Assembly: GCA_013426785.1 (NCBI GenBank)
Contig: JACDZI010000032.1
Span: forward strand, 1-33,861
Origin: Rhodocyclaceae bacterium
GTDB taxonomy: Bacteria > Pseudomonadota > Gammaproteobacteria > Burkholderiales > Rhodocyclaceae
Length of the DNA: 33,861 nt
Direction of reading: 5' to 3'
Shown here: piece after piece, positions 28,001 to 33,861 of the stretch
Layout of the letters: the number at the start of each line of letters is the position of its first letter
Position numbering within the stretch: the stretch's first letter is position 1
Position numbers and translations under genes: made by a program
Notes under the pieces: model-generated
The model's input: the letters and a program-made list of their open reading frames with translations, nothing else
Database searches by the model: none
Told to the model about the DNA's origin: nothing

Positions 28001-30744
28001 GGAACGAGGATCACGCCGGTTACCGGCAACAATTGCAGGAACAGATCATGGGGCTGATTGCCTCGGGCATCGAGGCCAGCGTGATCGACCGGCCAGGCGG
28101 TATCTTCGTGCGGCCCGCCGAGCAGATCTCTGGTGAGGACCGCATCCTGCTCCAGTCGGTCGCCCGTGTGCTCATCACCGACACGCGGGGAACTCTGACG
28201 GAGCAGTTCGATCACGGCCTGCCGCTGGAACCGCGCATGCCGGTGTTCAAGCCGATCCGGGTCTATCGACCGGATGCGCCGGCGGCCATTGCCCCGCCGC
28301 GCAACGATCTGATCCTGTGTAACGGACTGGGCGGCTTCACCCGGGACGGTCGCGAATACGTCATGACCATCAACCCCGGCCAGACAACACCGGCGCCCTG
28401 GGTCAATGTCGTGGCCAATCCGTACTTCGGTACGATCGTCTCGGAGAGCGGCGGGTCCTACACCTGGAGCGAGAACGCGCACGAGTTCCGCCTCACCCCC
28501 TGGCACAACGATCCGGTCAGCGATGCCAGCGGCGAGGCGCTCTATCTGCGCGACGAAGAGACAGGCCACGTCTGGTCTCCGACGCCGTTGCCCGCTCGCG
28601 CCGCGACGCCCTACCTCATCCGCCATGGTTTCGGCTATAGCGTTTTCGAGACGCGGGTGGGCGGCATCCACTCGGAACTCTGGATTTACGTGGCGACGGA
28701 TGCCCCCGTCAAGTTTTCGGTGCTGATACTGCGCAACGAATCCCGCCGGCCGCGACGGCTTTCCGCCACGGGCTACGTCGAATGGGTACTGGGCGATCTG
28801 CGGGAAAAATCGGCCATGCATGTGAGTACCGAAATTGCCCCGCAATGCGGCGCACTCTACGCGCGCAATCCCTACAACCCGGAATTCGGCGAGCGGGTGG
28901 CGTTCTTCGACGTGGATGCCCCGGCACGCAACCTCAGCGGCGACCGCACGGAATTCATCGGCCGTAACGGCACACTTGAATACCCTGCCGCCCTTAAGCG
29001 CACGCGCCTGTCCGGGAAGGTCGGCGCCGGCCTTGATCCTTGCGGCGCGCTTCAGGTCAGCATCGATCTGGCCGAAGGTCAGGAACGGGAGATCGTCTTC
29101 CGCCTCGGCGTCGGCCGCAATGCCGCCGAAGCCGACACGCTGGTACATCGTTTCCGTGGTTCGCCTGCGGCACGCGAAGCGCTCGAAGCGGTGTGGCAGC
29201 AATGGAACCACACCCTCGGCGCGATACAGATCGAATCTCCCGATCCGGCGCTCAACGTGTTGGCCAACGGCTGGCTGGTGTATCAAACCCTGGCCTGCCG
29301 CATCTGGGCGCGTAGTGGTTACTACCAGTCCGGTGGCGCCTTTGGCTTCCGCGACCAGTTGCAGGATGTCATGGCACTGATCCACACCCGGCCGGGATTG
29401 GTGCGCGAACACCTTCTGCTGTGCGCCAGCCGCCAGTTCGTCGAAGGCGATGTTCAGCACTGGTGGCATCCGCCGTCGGGCCGGGGGGTGCGTACGCGTT
29501 GCTCGGATGACTTTCTCTGGCTGCCGCTGGCGGTCTGCCGCTATGTGACAAGCAGCGGCGATACGGGCGTGCTGGACGAGCCTGTGCACTTTCTTGAGGG
29601 CCGCGCGGTCAATCCGGAAGACGACTCCTACTACGACCTGCCCGGCCGTTCCGTCGATACCTCCAGCCTCTACGAGCACTGCGTGCGCGCCATTCGGCAC
29701 GGCCTGCGCTTTGGCGCACGCGGTCTGCCACTGATCGGTTCCGGCGACTGGAACGATGGCATGAACCGGGTGGGTATCCTCGGCAAGGGCGAGAGCGTCT
29801 GGCTGGGTTTTTTCCTCTGCGAAGTGCTCGGGGAATTCTCGGCGCTGGCGGGACGGCATGGTGACGCATCATTCGCCGCGCTGTGTACCGATGAGGAGGC
29901 CCGACTGCGCCGGAACATCGAGGAGCACGGCTGGGATGGCGAGTGGTACCGCCGCGCCTATTTCGACGACGGCACGCCGCTCGGTTCAGCAGATAACGTG
30001 GAATGTCGCATCGATTCGATCTCGCAGAGTTGGTCCGTGCTCTCTGGTGCGGGCGATGCCGTGCGGGCGCGCCAAGCCATGCAGGCGGTGGACGCGCAAC
30101 TTGTGCGTCGCGACGATGGCCTTGTCCAGCTACTCGATCCGCCCTTCGATAAGGCGAACCTCGACCCTGGCTACATCCGCGGCTACGTACCGGGAGTGCG
30201 CGAGAACGGCGGCCAATACACCCATGGCGCAATTTGGGCGGCAATGGCGTTTGCCAAGTTGGGCGAGTGTAAACGCGCTTGGGAACTGCTGAACATGATC
30301 AACCCGGTTAACCACGCCTTGTCGGCAGATGCAATCGCTACCTACAAGGCAGAACCCTATGCCGTCGCGGCCGACGTCTATGGTGCTAGGCCACACATCG
30401 GGCGCGGCGGCTGGAGTTGGTATACCGGCTCCGCCGGCTGGATGTACCGGCTGGTCGTGGAATCCTTGCTGGGCCTGCGCCTGGAGGGGAATACACTGCA
30501 TCTTGAACCCTGCCTACCCACCGATTGGCCGGGTTTCACGATCCACTACCGCTATCGCGAAAGCGTCTATCACATTGTTGTTTCCCGCGCACCCGAAGGA
30601 AAAATATTGGAGGGTGGCATGATGAGTGTGGCAGTCGATGGTGTCAATCAAGCCGATAGAACCATTCCCCTTGTTGGTGAACAACGCGAACATTGGGTTG
30701 AGGTGAAGGTGCAACCCGGCAAGGGCCGACTTAGCTTTCAATAG
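22012..30744 (+). CDS. ndvB: Cyclic beta-1,2-glucan synthase (GT84-GH94)
   Basis: The 2,910-residue length matches NdvB/Cgs enzymes (about 2,830-2,870). The domain order is as in the family. Membrane helices lie near 417-475, 838-880 and 961-1005. The GT84 domain between them has [10 protein letters not shown] (D645, D647) and [11 protein letters not shown] near 790. A glucoamylase-like domain (about 1380-1500, [12 protein letters not shown], then [19 protein letters not shown]) is followed by two GH94-type sandwich regions (from about 1610 and 2097). The GH94 barrel has [10 protein letters not shown] (2576-2585) and its catalytic aspartate. The enzyme starts, elongates, cyclises and trims beta-1,2-glucan at the inner membrane, giving periplasmic cyclic glucans for osmotic adaptation and host contact. 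GGGGGA (22002-22007) supports the start. Residues near 1810-1845 look longer than I recall in homologues and contain repeat copy 5. Confidence 0.96.
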   Translation: MKLGDYLGGSMRRMQARLSRGNWSGSSPDEEPPLRAELFSADQMEQHGKVLAASHRLATGRAPDQLLARLAANETTLVEVFQLLTAAVTEKRRISPAGDWLLDNFYLIEEQIRTAKRHLPKGYSRELPRLASGPSAGRPRVYDIALETVAHGDGRVDTASLSRFVAAYQTITDLKLGELWAIPIMLRLAVIENLRRVGVQIAAGWVERNLADSWADQMMETAERDPKSLILVISDMARSDPPMVGAFVAELARRLQGRGPALALPLTWIEQRLSESGLTIAQLVQGENQQQAADQVSVSNCIGSLRVLGAVDWREFVETLSSVEHALLEDPDGVYGRMDFASRDRYRHVTERIAKLGCLTELEVARRGVELACAAEDGTRARHVGYYLIDKGLPALERAAGVRLSALFAWRRQAGQFPLLIYLSAITLMTAMATGSLLVQALVAGVNDWVLLAVGFAALLGTSQLAVALANWLATLLVAAQTLPRMDFSKGIPVPARTLVVVPTMLTSTAGIEDLAEALEVRFLANRDECLHFGLLTDFRDACQESLPEDEALLQLARMRIDELNEKYRGSRLGVADDIFFLFHRPRRWNPQERIWMGYERKRGKLADLNALLRDVPNGSARDGFSLIVGHTAVLSGVKYVITLDTDTQLPRDAARQFVSAMAHPLNRADYDAGKQLVATGYGILQPRVAISLPGTNRSGYARLYGGEPGIDPYTRAVSDVYQDVFGEGSFIGKGIYDIDAFEHAVGGRFPENAILSHDLLEGCYARAGLLSDVQLYEDIPASYSADVSRRHRWMRGDWQLADWLRRSVPGAGAQCQQNPLSFLSQWKLIDNLRRSLVPAALMLLLLLGWTMFSSAGLWVVSVIGILLLPALCGAMLDLLRKPEELLWRQHLAAIAHALDRHLRQVAFEFACLPYEAYFSLDAVARTVWRMRVTHQRLLEWNPSSESNRDDTGTLAAEVRRMWIGPVLAIAVSGHLLTSTPAVLAVAWPLLLLWLISPVIAWWVSRPLAHRTATLTVEQTLFLRALARRTWAFFDNFVGADDHWLPPDNYQEYRVAAIAHRTSPTNMGMALLANLAAYDFGYLVSGQLVERTAHTLATMDGLERHRGHFYNWYDTQSLQPLPPRYISTVDSGNLAGHLLTLRAGLLALADDRIVPARLFDGLSDTFNLLEANLGDVTNGAAGTLVALRSELAAASATPPATLAALRLTLARLATLASEFVTAIMVRQDDEDKDATPGSEAHTCVQALVKQVRAALDELDFIAPPERFADYGKLAALPTLREMLKAGSIAARERMAEIERLAQLCLELARMEFDFLFDKTRHLLVIGYNVDERRADTSYYDLLASEARLSNFVAIAQGQLPQESWFSLGRLLTSTSGEPVLLSWSGSMFEYLMPLLVMPCYDNTLLDQTCKAAVARQIEYGRQRGVPWGISESGYNTVDQHLNYQYRAFGVPGLGLKRGLADDLVIAPYASVLALMVAPEVACLNLQCLASEGYIGRFGFFEAIDYTPARQRRGQTATVVRSFMAHHQGMSLLALAYQILERPMQRRFESDRLFQAVMLLLQERIPKATSLFSHTAQLADMRAAIDVTEAPIQRFNSPDTPQPEVQLLSNGRYHVMLTNAGGGYSRWKDLAVTRWREDGTCDNRGSYCYVREVGSLEPWSVTHQPTLKPADSYEAIFSEGRAEFRRRDGQFETYTEIVVSPEDDIELRRVRITNRSRQRRQIEVTSYAEVVIAPPAADALHPAFSNLFVQTEILAERNAILCTRRPRSLDEQSPWMLHLMVVHDAASGEVSCETDRLRFIGRGRNAVAPLALHYQDTLAGMFSTPRRPASTDFSGVSLSNNAGSVLDPIVAIRTSIMLDPEQSVTVDIVSGIAETRDLAVSLVNKYRDRHLADRVFDLTWTHSQVMLRQINATEADAQLYARLASAVIHATATLRADPAVLIKNRRGQSGLWGYAISGDLPIVLLQIGDAANIDLVRQLVQAHAYWRLKGLAVDLVIWNEDHAGYRQQLQEQIMGLIASGIEASVIDRPGGIFVRPAEQISGEDRILLQSVARVLITDTRGTLTEQFDHGLPLEPRMPVFKPIRVYRPDAPAAIAPPRNDLILCNGLGGFTRDGREYVMTINPGQTTPAPWVNVVANPYFGTIVSESGGSYTWSENAHEFRLTPWHNDPVSDASGEALYLRDEETGHVWSPTPLPARAATPYLIRHGFGYSVFETRVGGIHSELWIYVATDAPVKFSVLILRNESRRPRRLSATGYVEWVLGDLREKSAMHVSTEIAPQCGALYARNPYNPEFGERVAFFDVDAPARNLSGDRTEFIGRNGTLEYPAALKRTRLSGKVGAGLDPCGALQVSIDLAEGQEREIVFRLGVGRNAAEADTLVHRFRGSPAAREALEAVWQQWNHTLGAIQIESPDPALNVLANGWLVYQTLACRIWARSGYYQSGGAFGFRDQLQDVMALIHTRPGLVREHLLLCASRQFVEGDVQHWWHPPSGRGVRTRCSDDFLWLPLAVCRYVTSSGDTGVLDEPVHFLEGRAVNPEDDSYYDLPGRSVDTSSLYEHCVRAIRHGLRFGARGLPLIGSGDWNDGMNRVGILGKGESVWLGFFLCEVLGEFSALAGRHGDASFAALCTDEEARLRRNIEEHGWDGEWYRRAYFDDGTPLGSADNVECRIDSISQSWSVLSGAGDAVRARQAMQAVDAQLVRRDDGLVQLLDPPFDKANLDPGYIRGYVPGVRENGGQYTHGAIWAAMAFAKLGECKRAWELLNMINPVNHALSADAIATYKAEPYAVAADVYGARPHIGRGGWSWYTGSAGWMYRLVVESLLGLRLEGNTLHLEPCLPTDWPGFTIHYRYRESVYHIVVSRAPEGKILEGGMMSVAVDGVNQADRTIPLVGEQREHWVEVKVQPGKGRLSFQ
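27485..27508 (+). repeat. Dispersed 24-bp repeat, copy 5 (inside ndvB)
   Basis: Forward orientation, one G-to-A change in the core and a complete C-TTTT tail: 23 of 24. It encodes RRPASTDF in an apparently extended segment of the glucan synthase. Confidence 0.75.
29834..29857 (-). repeat. Dispersed 24-bp repeat, copy 6 (inside ndvB, core only)
   Basis: Reverse orientation. The 19-base core is perfect but the C-TTTT tail matches poorly, giving 21 of 24. It encodes SALAGRHG in the GH94 part, where the protein seems to align without an insertion, so this copy could be fortuitous. Confidence 0.55.
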
Positions 30745-30806
30745 GGCACCTCGAATAACTGGCGATTTGACTAAGGAAACACGGGATATTTCGCTCATGA
30801 ACCGGG

Positions 30807-32636
30807 TTACTGTGCTTCAGCAGGCATCGACCTCTGGACTGCTGTGGAAAGCCGACGCGCATCGGCATAGGGCAGAGCCAGATACCGTGCCCCCATCTCG
30901 GTGGCCAGACGTTGCGCCAATGGCTGCGGGCTCGGTGAAGTATCAACGAGGAGTGCTTTGACGCTGGTGATACGGAACAGCCGGGCAGCGGACATGGCGT
31001 CCTCGATGGCACGCTCCCGTCCAGGAGCACCATCGCGCGCGATATTGCCCCGGCCATCGGTAAGCAACACGACTGTTGGTGTTCCTCCGCGTCTGCGAAT
31101 TGAATCGGCCATTGCTGTTGCTGCATCAATGGCGCTGGCGAGCGGTGTACCCCCCCCTCCAGGCAGAGCGGCCAGGCTGCGCTTGGCACGGACCAACGAA
31201 CGGGTCGGAGGCAAAAGAATCTCGGCACTGTGCCCTCGAAAAGCGAGTACGGCAACCCGATCCCGCCTGACATAGGACTCAGCCAGAAGCAATTCGACAG
31301 CTCCCTTTGCTTCCGCCAGACGGTGGAGTGCCGAGGAACCTGAAGCATCGACAACGAAAATCGTCGTTGTCTCGGTGCGCTGTTTATAACGCGATACATG
31401 GAAGTCATCCAGACGCACTTCAATGCGGGTCGTGGTGGTCCCTGATGCAGGGGTGGCATTAAAGTCACGGCCACGCAAGCGTTGCCATGGAGCCGCAGCG
31501 CGCAAGGTTTCCACGACATTCAGGCGTGCCCCATTTCTGGGTTGTCCGCGACGTACGCCAGAAGGCCGCCCGCGCAATCCCGAATAACGGAGTTCACCCG
31601 CACGTCCAATCGAACGTGACCGTGAGGACTTGTCCCGACCCGCAGCAAGTCGAGCAAGCAACCCGGCAGGAATGGCGGCTTGGGTAGCCGCCAAAACAAG
31701 ATCCTCCAACGTAGGTTCATCCTGGGGAGGTGTCTCCTTTTCTGGATCATCCGGGTCGTCAGGATCTTCAGGGTTGGGAGGCTCTTCGGGAGGCGGATCG
31801 TTGGAGTCATCTGAATTTTCTTCCTCAATCTCCTCTTCAGGGGCCTCGCTCATCGGGATACTCAATGCGCGCGGTGCCAATACCAACCGGCCAGCCAGCA
31901 CGGCATCATCCAGCGATACCTCCGAGCGCCCGTCCAGTGCGGCAGCAGCACGAGCGACCCGCAAGGCGAGGAGCGGGGCCCGAATCGACAAGATACCGAG
32001 GGCCAAAGCGGTTTCGCACAGTGCGCGCAGAATTTCGTCACTGGCCTGAATATTCTTGAGTTGCTTGCGTGCTGCAGCGATCACAGTGGAATCGTTCCAC
32101 TGTGATATCGCTTCACGTGCCCGTATGTCGGTCAGGTCAAGGTGGAAGGCCAATCGATCAAGAAGCGCCTCCGGGGGGCGTTCTTCATCGGCCAGGCCCT
32201 CGTCGAAGGCAACCACGCCAACCTGAATGTCCGTCCGCAACGTCAGGCCATCACGCTCCAGTATCACGACCTCGGTGTCGAGTACGCTGGTAATGTGCGC
32301 GGCGGTAGTTGAAGAAATTCGCTCAGCCATCGCCAGTATCACGATGCCGCCATTGGCTTCAGCCAGAAGCCCGCGATCGGCAATGGGCCGGCGAGCCTGC
32401 AAAGTGGCCGCCAGATCAAGCCCGCCAAGCAATCTTGCATCACTGATCTGCAACGGAACACGGCGAATGGGCAGCGCATCGGCAAGCAGTTCGCGGAGGA
32501 GTACCAGCCATCGATCACGTACCGGACCCGCCGCACTGCGAATCGTTGCCCCGCAAAGAGGGTCAACCGCCAATATGGATGCGGCTAGTACGGCATCTTC
32601 CCACGCCGGTGAGGGCGCCACTACCGATGGGTTCAC
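30807..32636 (-). CDS. bchD: Magnesium chelatase subunit D
   Basis: The protein has 609 residues. Its N-terminal AAA+-like domain (about 10-260) lacks a Walker A motif, as is normal for subunit D. It keeps AAGPVRDRW (35-43), LLGGLDLAATLQARRPIADR (69-88) and VILAMAERI, wording I know from purple-bacterial BchD. An acidic Pro/Glu/Asp linker (about 264-309) leads to a von Willebrand A domain with the metal site DASGS (430-434), GGTPLAS (495-501) and TDGRGN (526-531). With subunits I and H it inserts magnesium into protoporphyrin IX, the first step committed to bacteriochlorophyll. Translation starts at GTG 32636, which overlaps the bchI stop (GTGA). A BchD-like role with a cobalt chelatase is possible but less likely. 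Confidence 0.88.
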   Translation of the reverse strand: MNPSVVAPSPAWEDAVLAASILAVDPLCGATIRSAAGPVRDRWLVLLRELLADALPIRRVPLQISDARLLGGLDLAATLQARRPIADRGLLAEANGGIVILAMAERISSTTAAHITSVLDTEVVILERDGLTLRTDIQVGVVAFDEGLADEERPPEALLDRLAFHLDLTDIRAREAISQWNDSTVIAAARKQLKNIQASDEILRALCETALALGILSIRAPLLALRVARAAAALDGRSEVSLDDAVLAGRLVLAPRALSIPMSEAPEEEIEEENSDDSNDPPPEEPPNPEDPDDPDDPEKETPPQDEPTLEDLVLAATQAAIPAGLLARLAAGRDKSSRSRSIGRAGELRYSGLRGRPSGVRRGQPRNGARLNVVETLRAAAPWQRLRGRDFNATPASGTTTTRIEVRLDDFHVSRYKQRTETTTIFVVDASGSSALHRLAEAKGAVELLLAESYVRRDRVAVLAFRGHSAEILLPPTRSLVRAKRSLAALPGGGGTPLASAIDAATAMADSIRRRGGTPTVVLLTDGRGNIARDGAPGRERAIEDAMSAARLFRITSVKALLVDTSPSPQPLAQRLATEMGARYLALPYADARRLSTAVQRSMPAEAQ

Positions 32637-33655
32637 GAGCCGAATGTTTCCGTTATCGCACGTTCAACGCGCAAGTCGGAGCCCGATTCATCCAGCGGGT
32701 CTCGCCGCAAGCGATGCCTCAATGCCGGAAGCGCGACGCGCCGTAAATGCTGGACGTCAACCGATTCATCACTCTCGTAGGCGGCAAGTGCCCGGGCGGC
32801 GCGGATAAGAGTCAGTTCTGCACGCAGTCCATCGGTACCAAGGCGCATGCACAATTGCGCGGCCTTTTCGAGCGTCGCGTCAGGAACGATCGTCGCTTTG
32901 AGTCGTTTTCGGGCCGCCACGATACGCCGCCGTAACTTGGCTTCTTCTTTTTCCCATTGATGGGTGAATTCGATCGGATTGCGTTCAAACTCGTCGCGAC
33001 GGCGAACTACCTGCATACGGGTCACTAGGTCGCCAGGTGTCTTGACATCCACCGACAGACCAAAACGATCGAGCAACTGTGGCCGTAATTCACCCTCCTC
33101 GGGGTTGCCACTGCCAACCAGGACAAAACGTGCCGGATGACGAACACTGAGACCCTCCCGTTCGACGACATTCTCTCCGGAAGCTGCGACGTCGATCAGC
33201 AGGTCGACGAGATGGTCTTCGAGAAGATTTACCTCGTCGATATACAGAAAGCCCCGGTGGGCACGCGCTAGCAACCCTGGCTCGAAAGCCTTTTCTCCAC
33301 GGGACAGAGCTCGTTCCAGATCAAGCGCACCGACTACCCGGTCCTCCGTCGCGCCGAGTGGCATATCGACGACCGGGACTGCTGTAAGGTGTCCCTTCAG
33401 TGGAGCATGAGTCCGGCGTTCCTTGCACTCTACGCACAGGATTTCCTCGGCGGGATCGCAGCCATAGCGGCAACCCACGACCACATGCATCTTGGGGAGC
33501 AATGCTGCCAACGCGCGAACCGCCGTCGATTTGCCGGTTCCGCGATCCCCAAAAACGAGTACGCCACCGATAGAGGAGTCCACTGCCGCAATCAACAGAG
33601 CGAGTTTCATCTCGTCCTGCCCGACAATGGCTGAAAAAGGGAAGGGATGGGCCAT
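32633..33655 (-). CDS. bchI: Magnesium chelatase ATPase subunit I
   Basis: The protein is a 340-residue AAA+ ATPase. It begins PFPFSAIVGQDEMKLALL and has Walker A GDRGTGKST (36-44), Walker B FLYIDEVN (136-143) and EKAFEPGLLARAHRG. VGSGNPEEGELRPQLLDRFG follows, and LRHRLRRDPLDESGS lies near the end; all are typical of BchI/ChlI. BchI forms a hexamer that, with BchD, drives magnesium insertion by BchH. Residues 60-80 carry four cysteines (C62, C66, C74, C77), which I do not recall in the best-known purple-bacterial BchI. Start 33655 is preferred over an upstream in-frame start because TAGGAT (33660-33665, read leftward) precedes it and homologues begin here. The usual partner genes (bchO, bchH) are not in the window. 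Confidence 0.92.
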   Translation of the reverse strand: MAHPFPFSAIVGQDEMKLALLIAAVDSSIGGVLVFGDRGTGKSTAVRALAALLPKMHVVVGCRYGCDPAEEILCVECKERRTHAPLKGHLTAVPVVDMPLGATEDRVVGALDLERALSRGEKAFEPGLLARAHRGFLYIDEVNLLEDHLVDLLIDVAASGENVVEREGLSVRHPARFVLVGSGNPEEGELRPQLLDRFGLSVDVKTPGDLVTRMQVVRRRDEFERNPIEFTHQWEKEEAKLRRRIVAARKRLKATIVPDATLEKAAQLCMRLGTDGLRAELTLIRAARALAAYESDESVDVQHLRRVALPALRHRLRRDPLDESGSDLRVERAITETFGS

Positions 33656-33671
33656 GGCTATCCTAATACGG

Positions 33672-33692
33672 AAAAACGGCGCATTGTGCGCC
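33672..33692 (-). terminator. Terminator-like hairpin in the bchI leader
   Basis: On the leftward strand GGCGCA and TGCGCC form a perfect 6-bp stem around CAA, followed by G and then TTTTT. It ends 16 nt before the bchI start codon, just ahead of its ribosome site. It may be an attenuator or the terminator of a gene further right. Confidence 0.5.
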
Positions 33693-33827
33693 ATTGGTTT
33701 TGGGGCATAGCAAATAGGTCACTGACTACTTATGTACTTATTTGCCTTCAAACCTGTGGATTGTACCGGCAATGCAGAAGCGAGGCGTAGCGCACTACAG
33801 ATCGCACAGGGTCATCGCATACGCAGA

Positions 33828-33845
33828 TGTCGTAGACCCCAGACA
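33828..33845. promoter_or_regulatory. TGT-N12-ACA site upstream of bchI (PpsR/CrtJ-type match)
   Basis: TGT (33828-33830) and ACA (33843-33845) are separated by exactly 12 bases, the consensus spacing of the PpsR/CrtJ repressor of photosynthesis genes. It lies about 175 bp upstream of bchI. The motif fixes only six bases and occurs by chance every few kilobases, so support is modest. Confidence 0.3.
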
Positions 33846-33861
33846 AAAGTCGTTCACGGTC

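Noticed and set aside
27523-29859. A 778-codon open frame antisense to the glucan synthase
   Set aside because: It mirrors third-position GC bias of the sense gene, has no family motifs, and the sense protein is complete and recognisable.
30807-33655. Proof of a photosynthesis gene cluster
   Set aside because: Only bchI and bchD are present; no bchH, puf, crt or bchO gene is visible, and related chelatase ATPases also serve cobalt insertion.

Overview
The window reads as chromosomal DNA from a Gram-negative proteobacterium, most likely a betaproteobacterium. Supporting signs are a DUF1840 protein, a CbpM chaperone modulator, outer-membrane lipoproteins, a PgaA porin ending in Phe, and GC-rich coding with tight ATGA overlaps. 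I saw no rRNA, tRNA, CRISPR array or transposase gene. A species cannot be named from the sequence alone.

Bases 1-7,500 hold many small stress and envelope genes around a central-carbon pair. In order they are: the tail of an ABC exporter, a leftward CsbD-like gene, a BON-domain protein, a decayed cbpA tail in front of an intact cbpM, DUF1840, and phosphoketolase (xfp) overlapping transaldolase (tal). A leftward trio follows (DUF3309 membrane peptide, BON lipoprotein, coiled-coil protein), and then a DUF883 protein. Together xfp and tal could send fructose 6-phosphate to acetyl phosphate and sugar phosphates, a bifid-shunt-like route.

Bases 7,139-13,593 form what looks like one rightward operon: DUF883, a phospholipase D/cardiolipin-synthase-type protein, an outer-membrane factor, a MacA-type adaptor, a MacB-type ATPase and a MacB-type permease. 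The last five genes overlap each other. A DUF1451 zinc-ribbon gene, a truncated histidine-kinase remnant and a small CxxC membrane protein come next.

Bases 15,285-30,744 are devoted to polysaccharides. A complete pgaABCD operon (poly-beta-1,6-N-acetylglucosamine export, deacetylation and synthesis) is followed by a small membrane peptide, a third BON lipoprotein, and an 8.7-kb cyclic beta-1,2-glucan synthase gene. The right end carries bchI-bchD, the ATPase subunits of a magnesium chelatase, transcribed leftward. The bchI leader contains a terminator-like hairpin and a match to the PpsR/CrtJ motif, so a phototrophic lineage is possible but not shown.

The most unexpected feature is a short repeat of 24 bases. 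It occurs at six places between 2 and 30 kb, in both orientations, with three copies between genes and three inside genes where it encodes different peptides. No gene annotation explains it.
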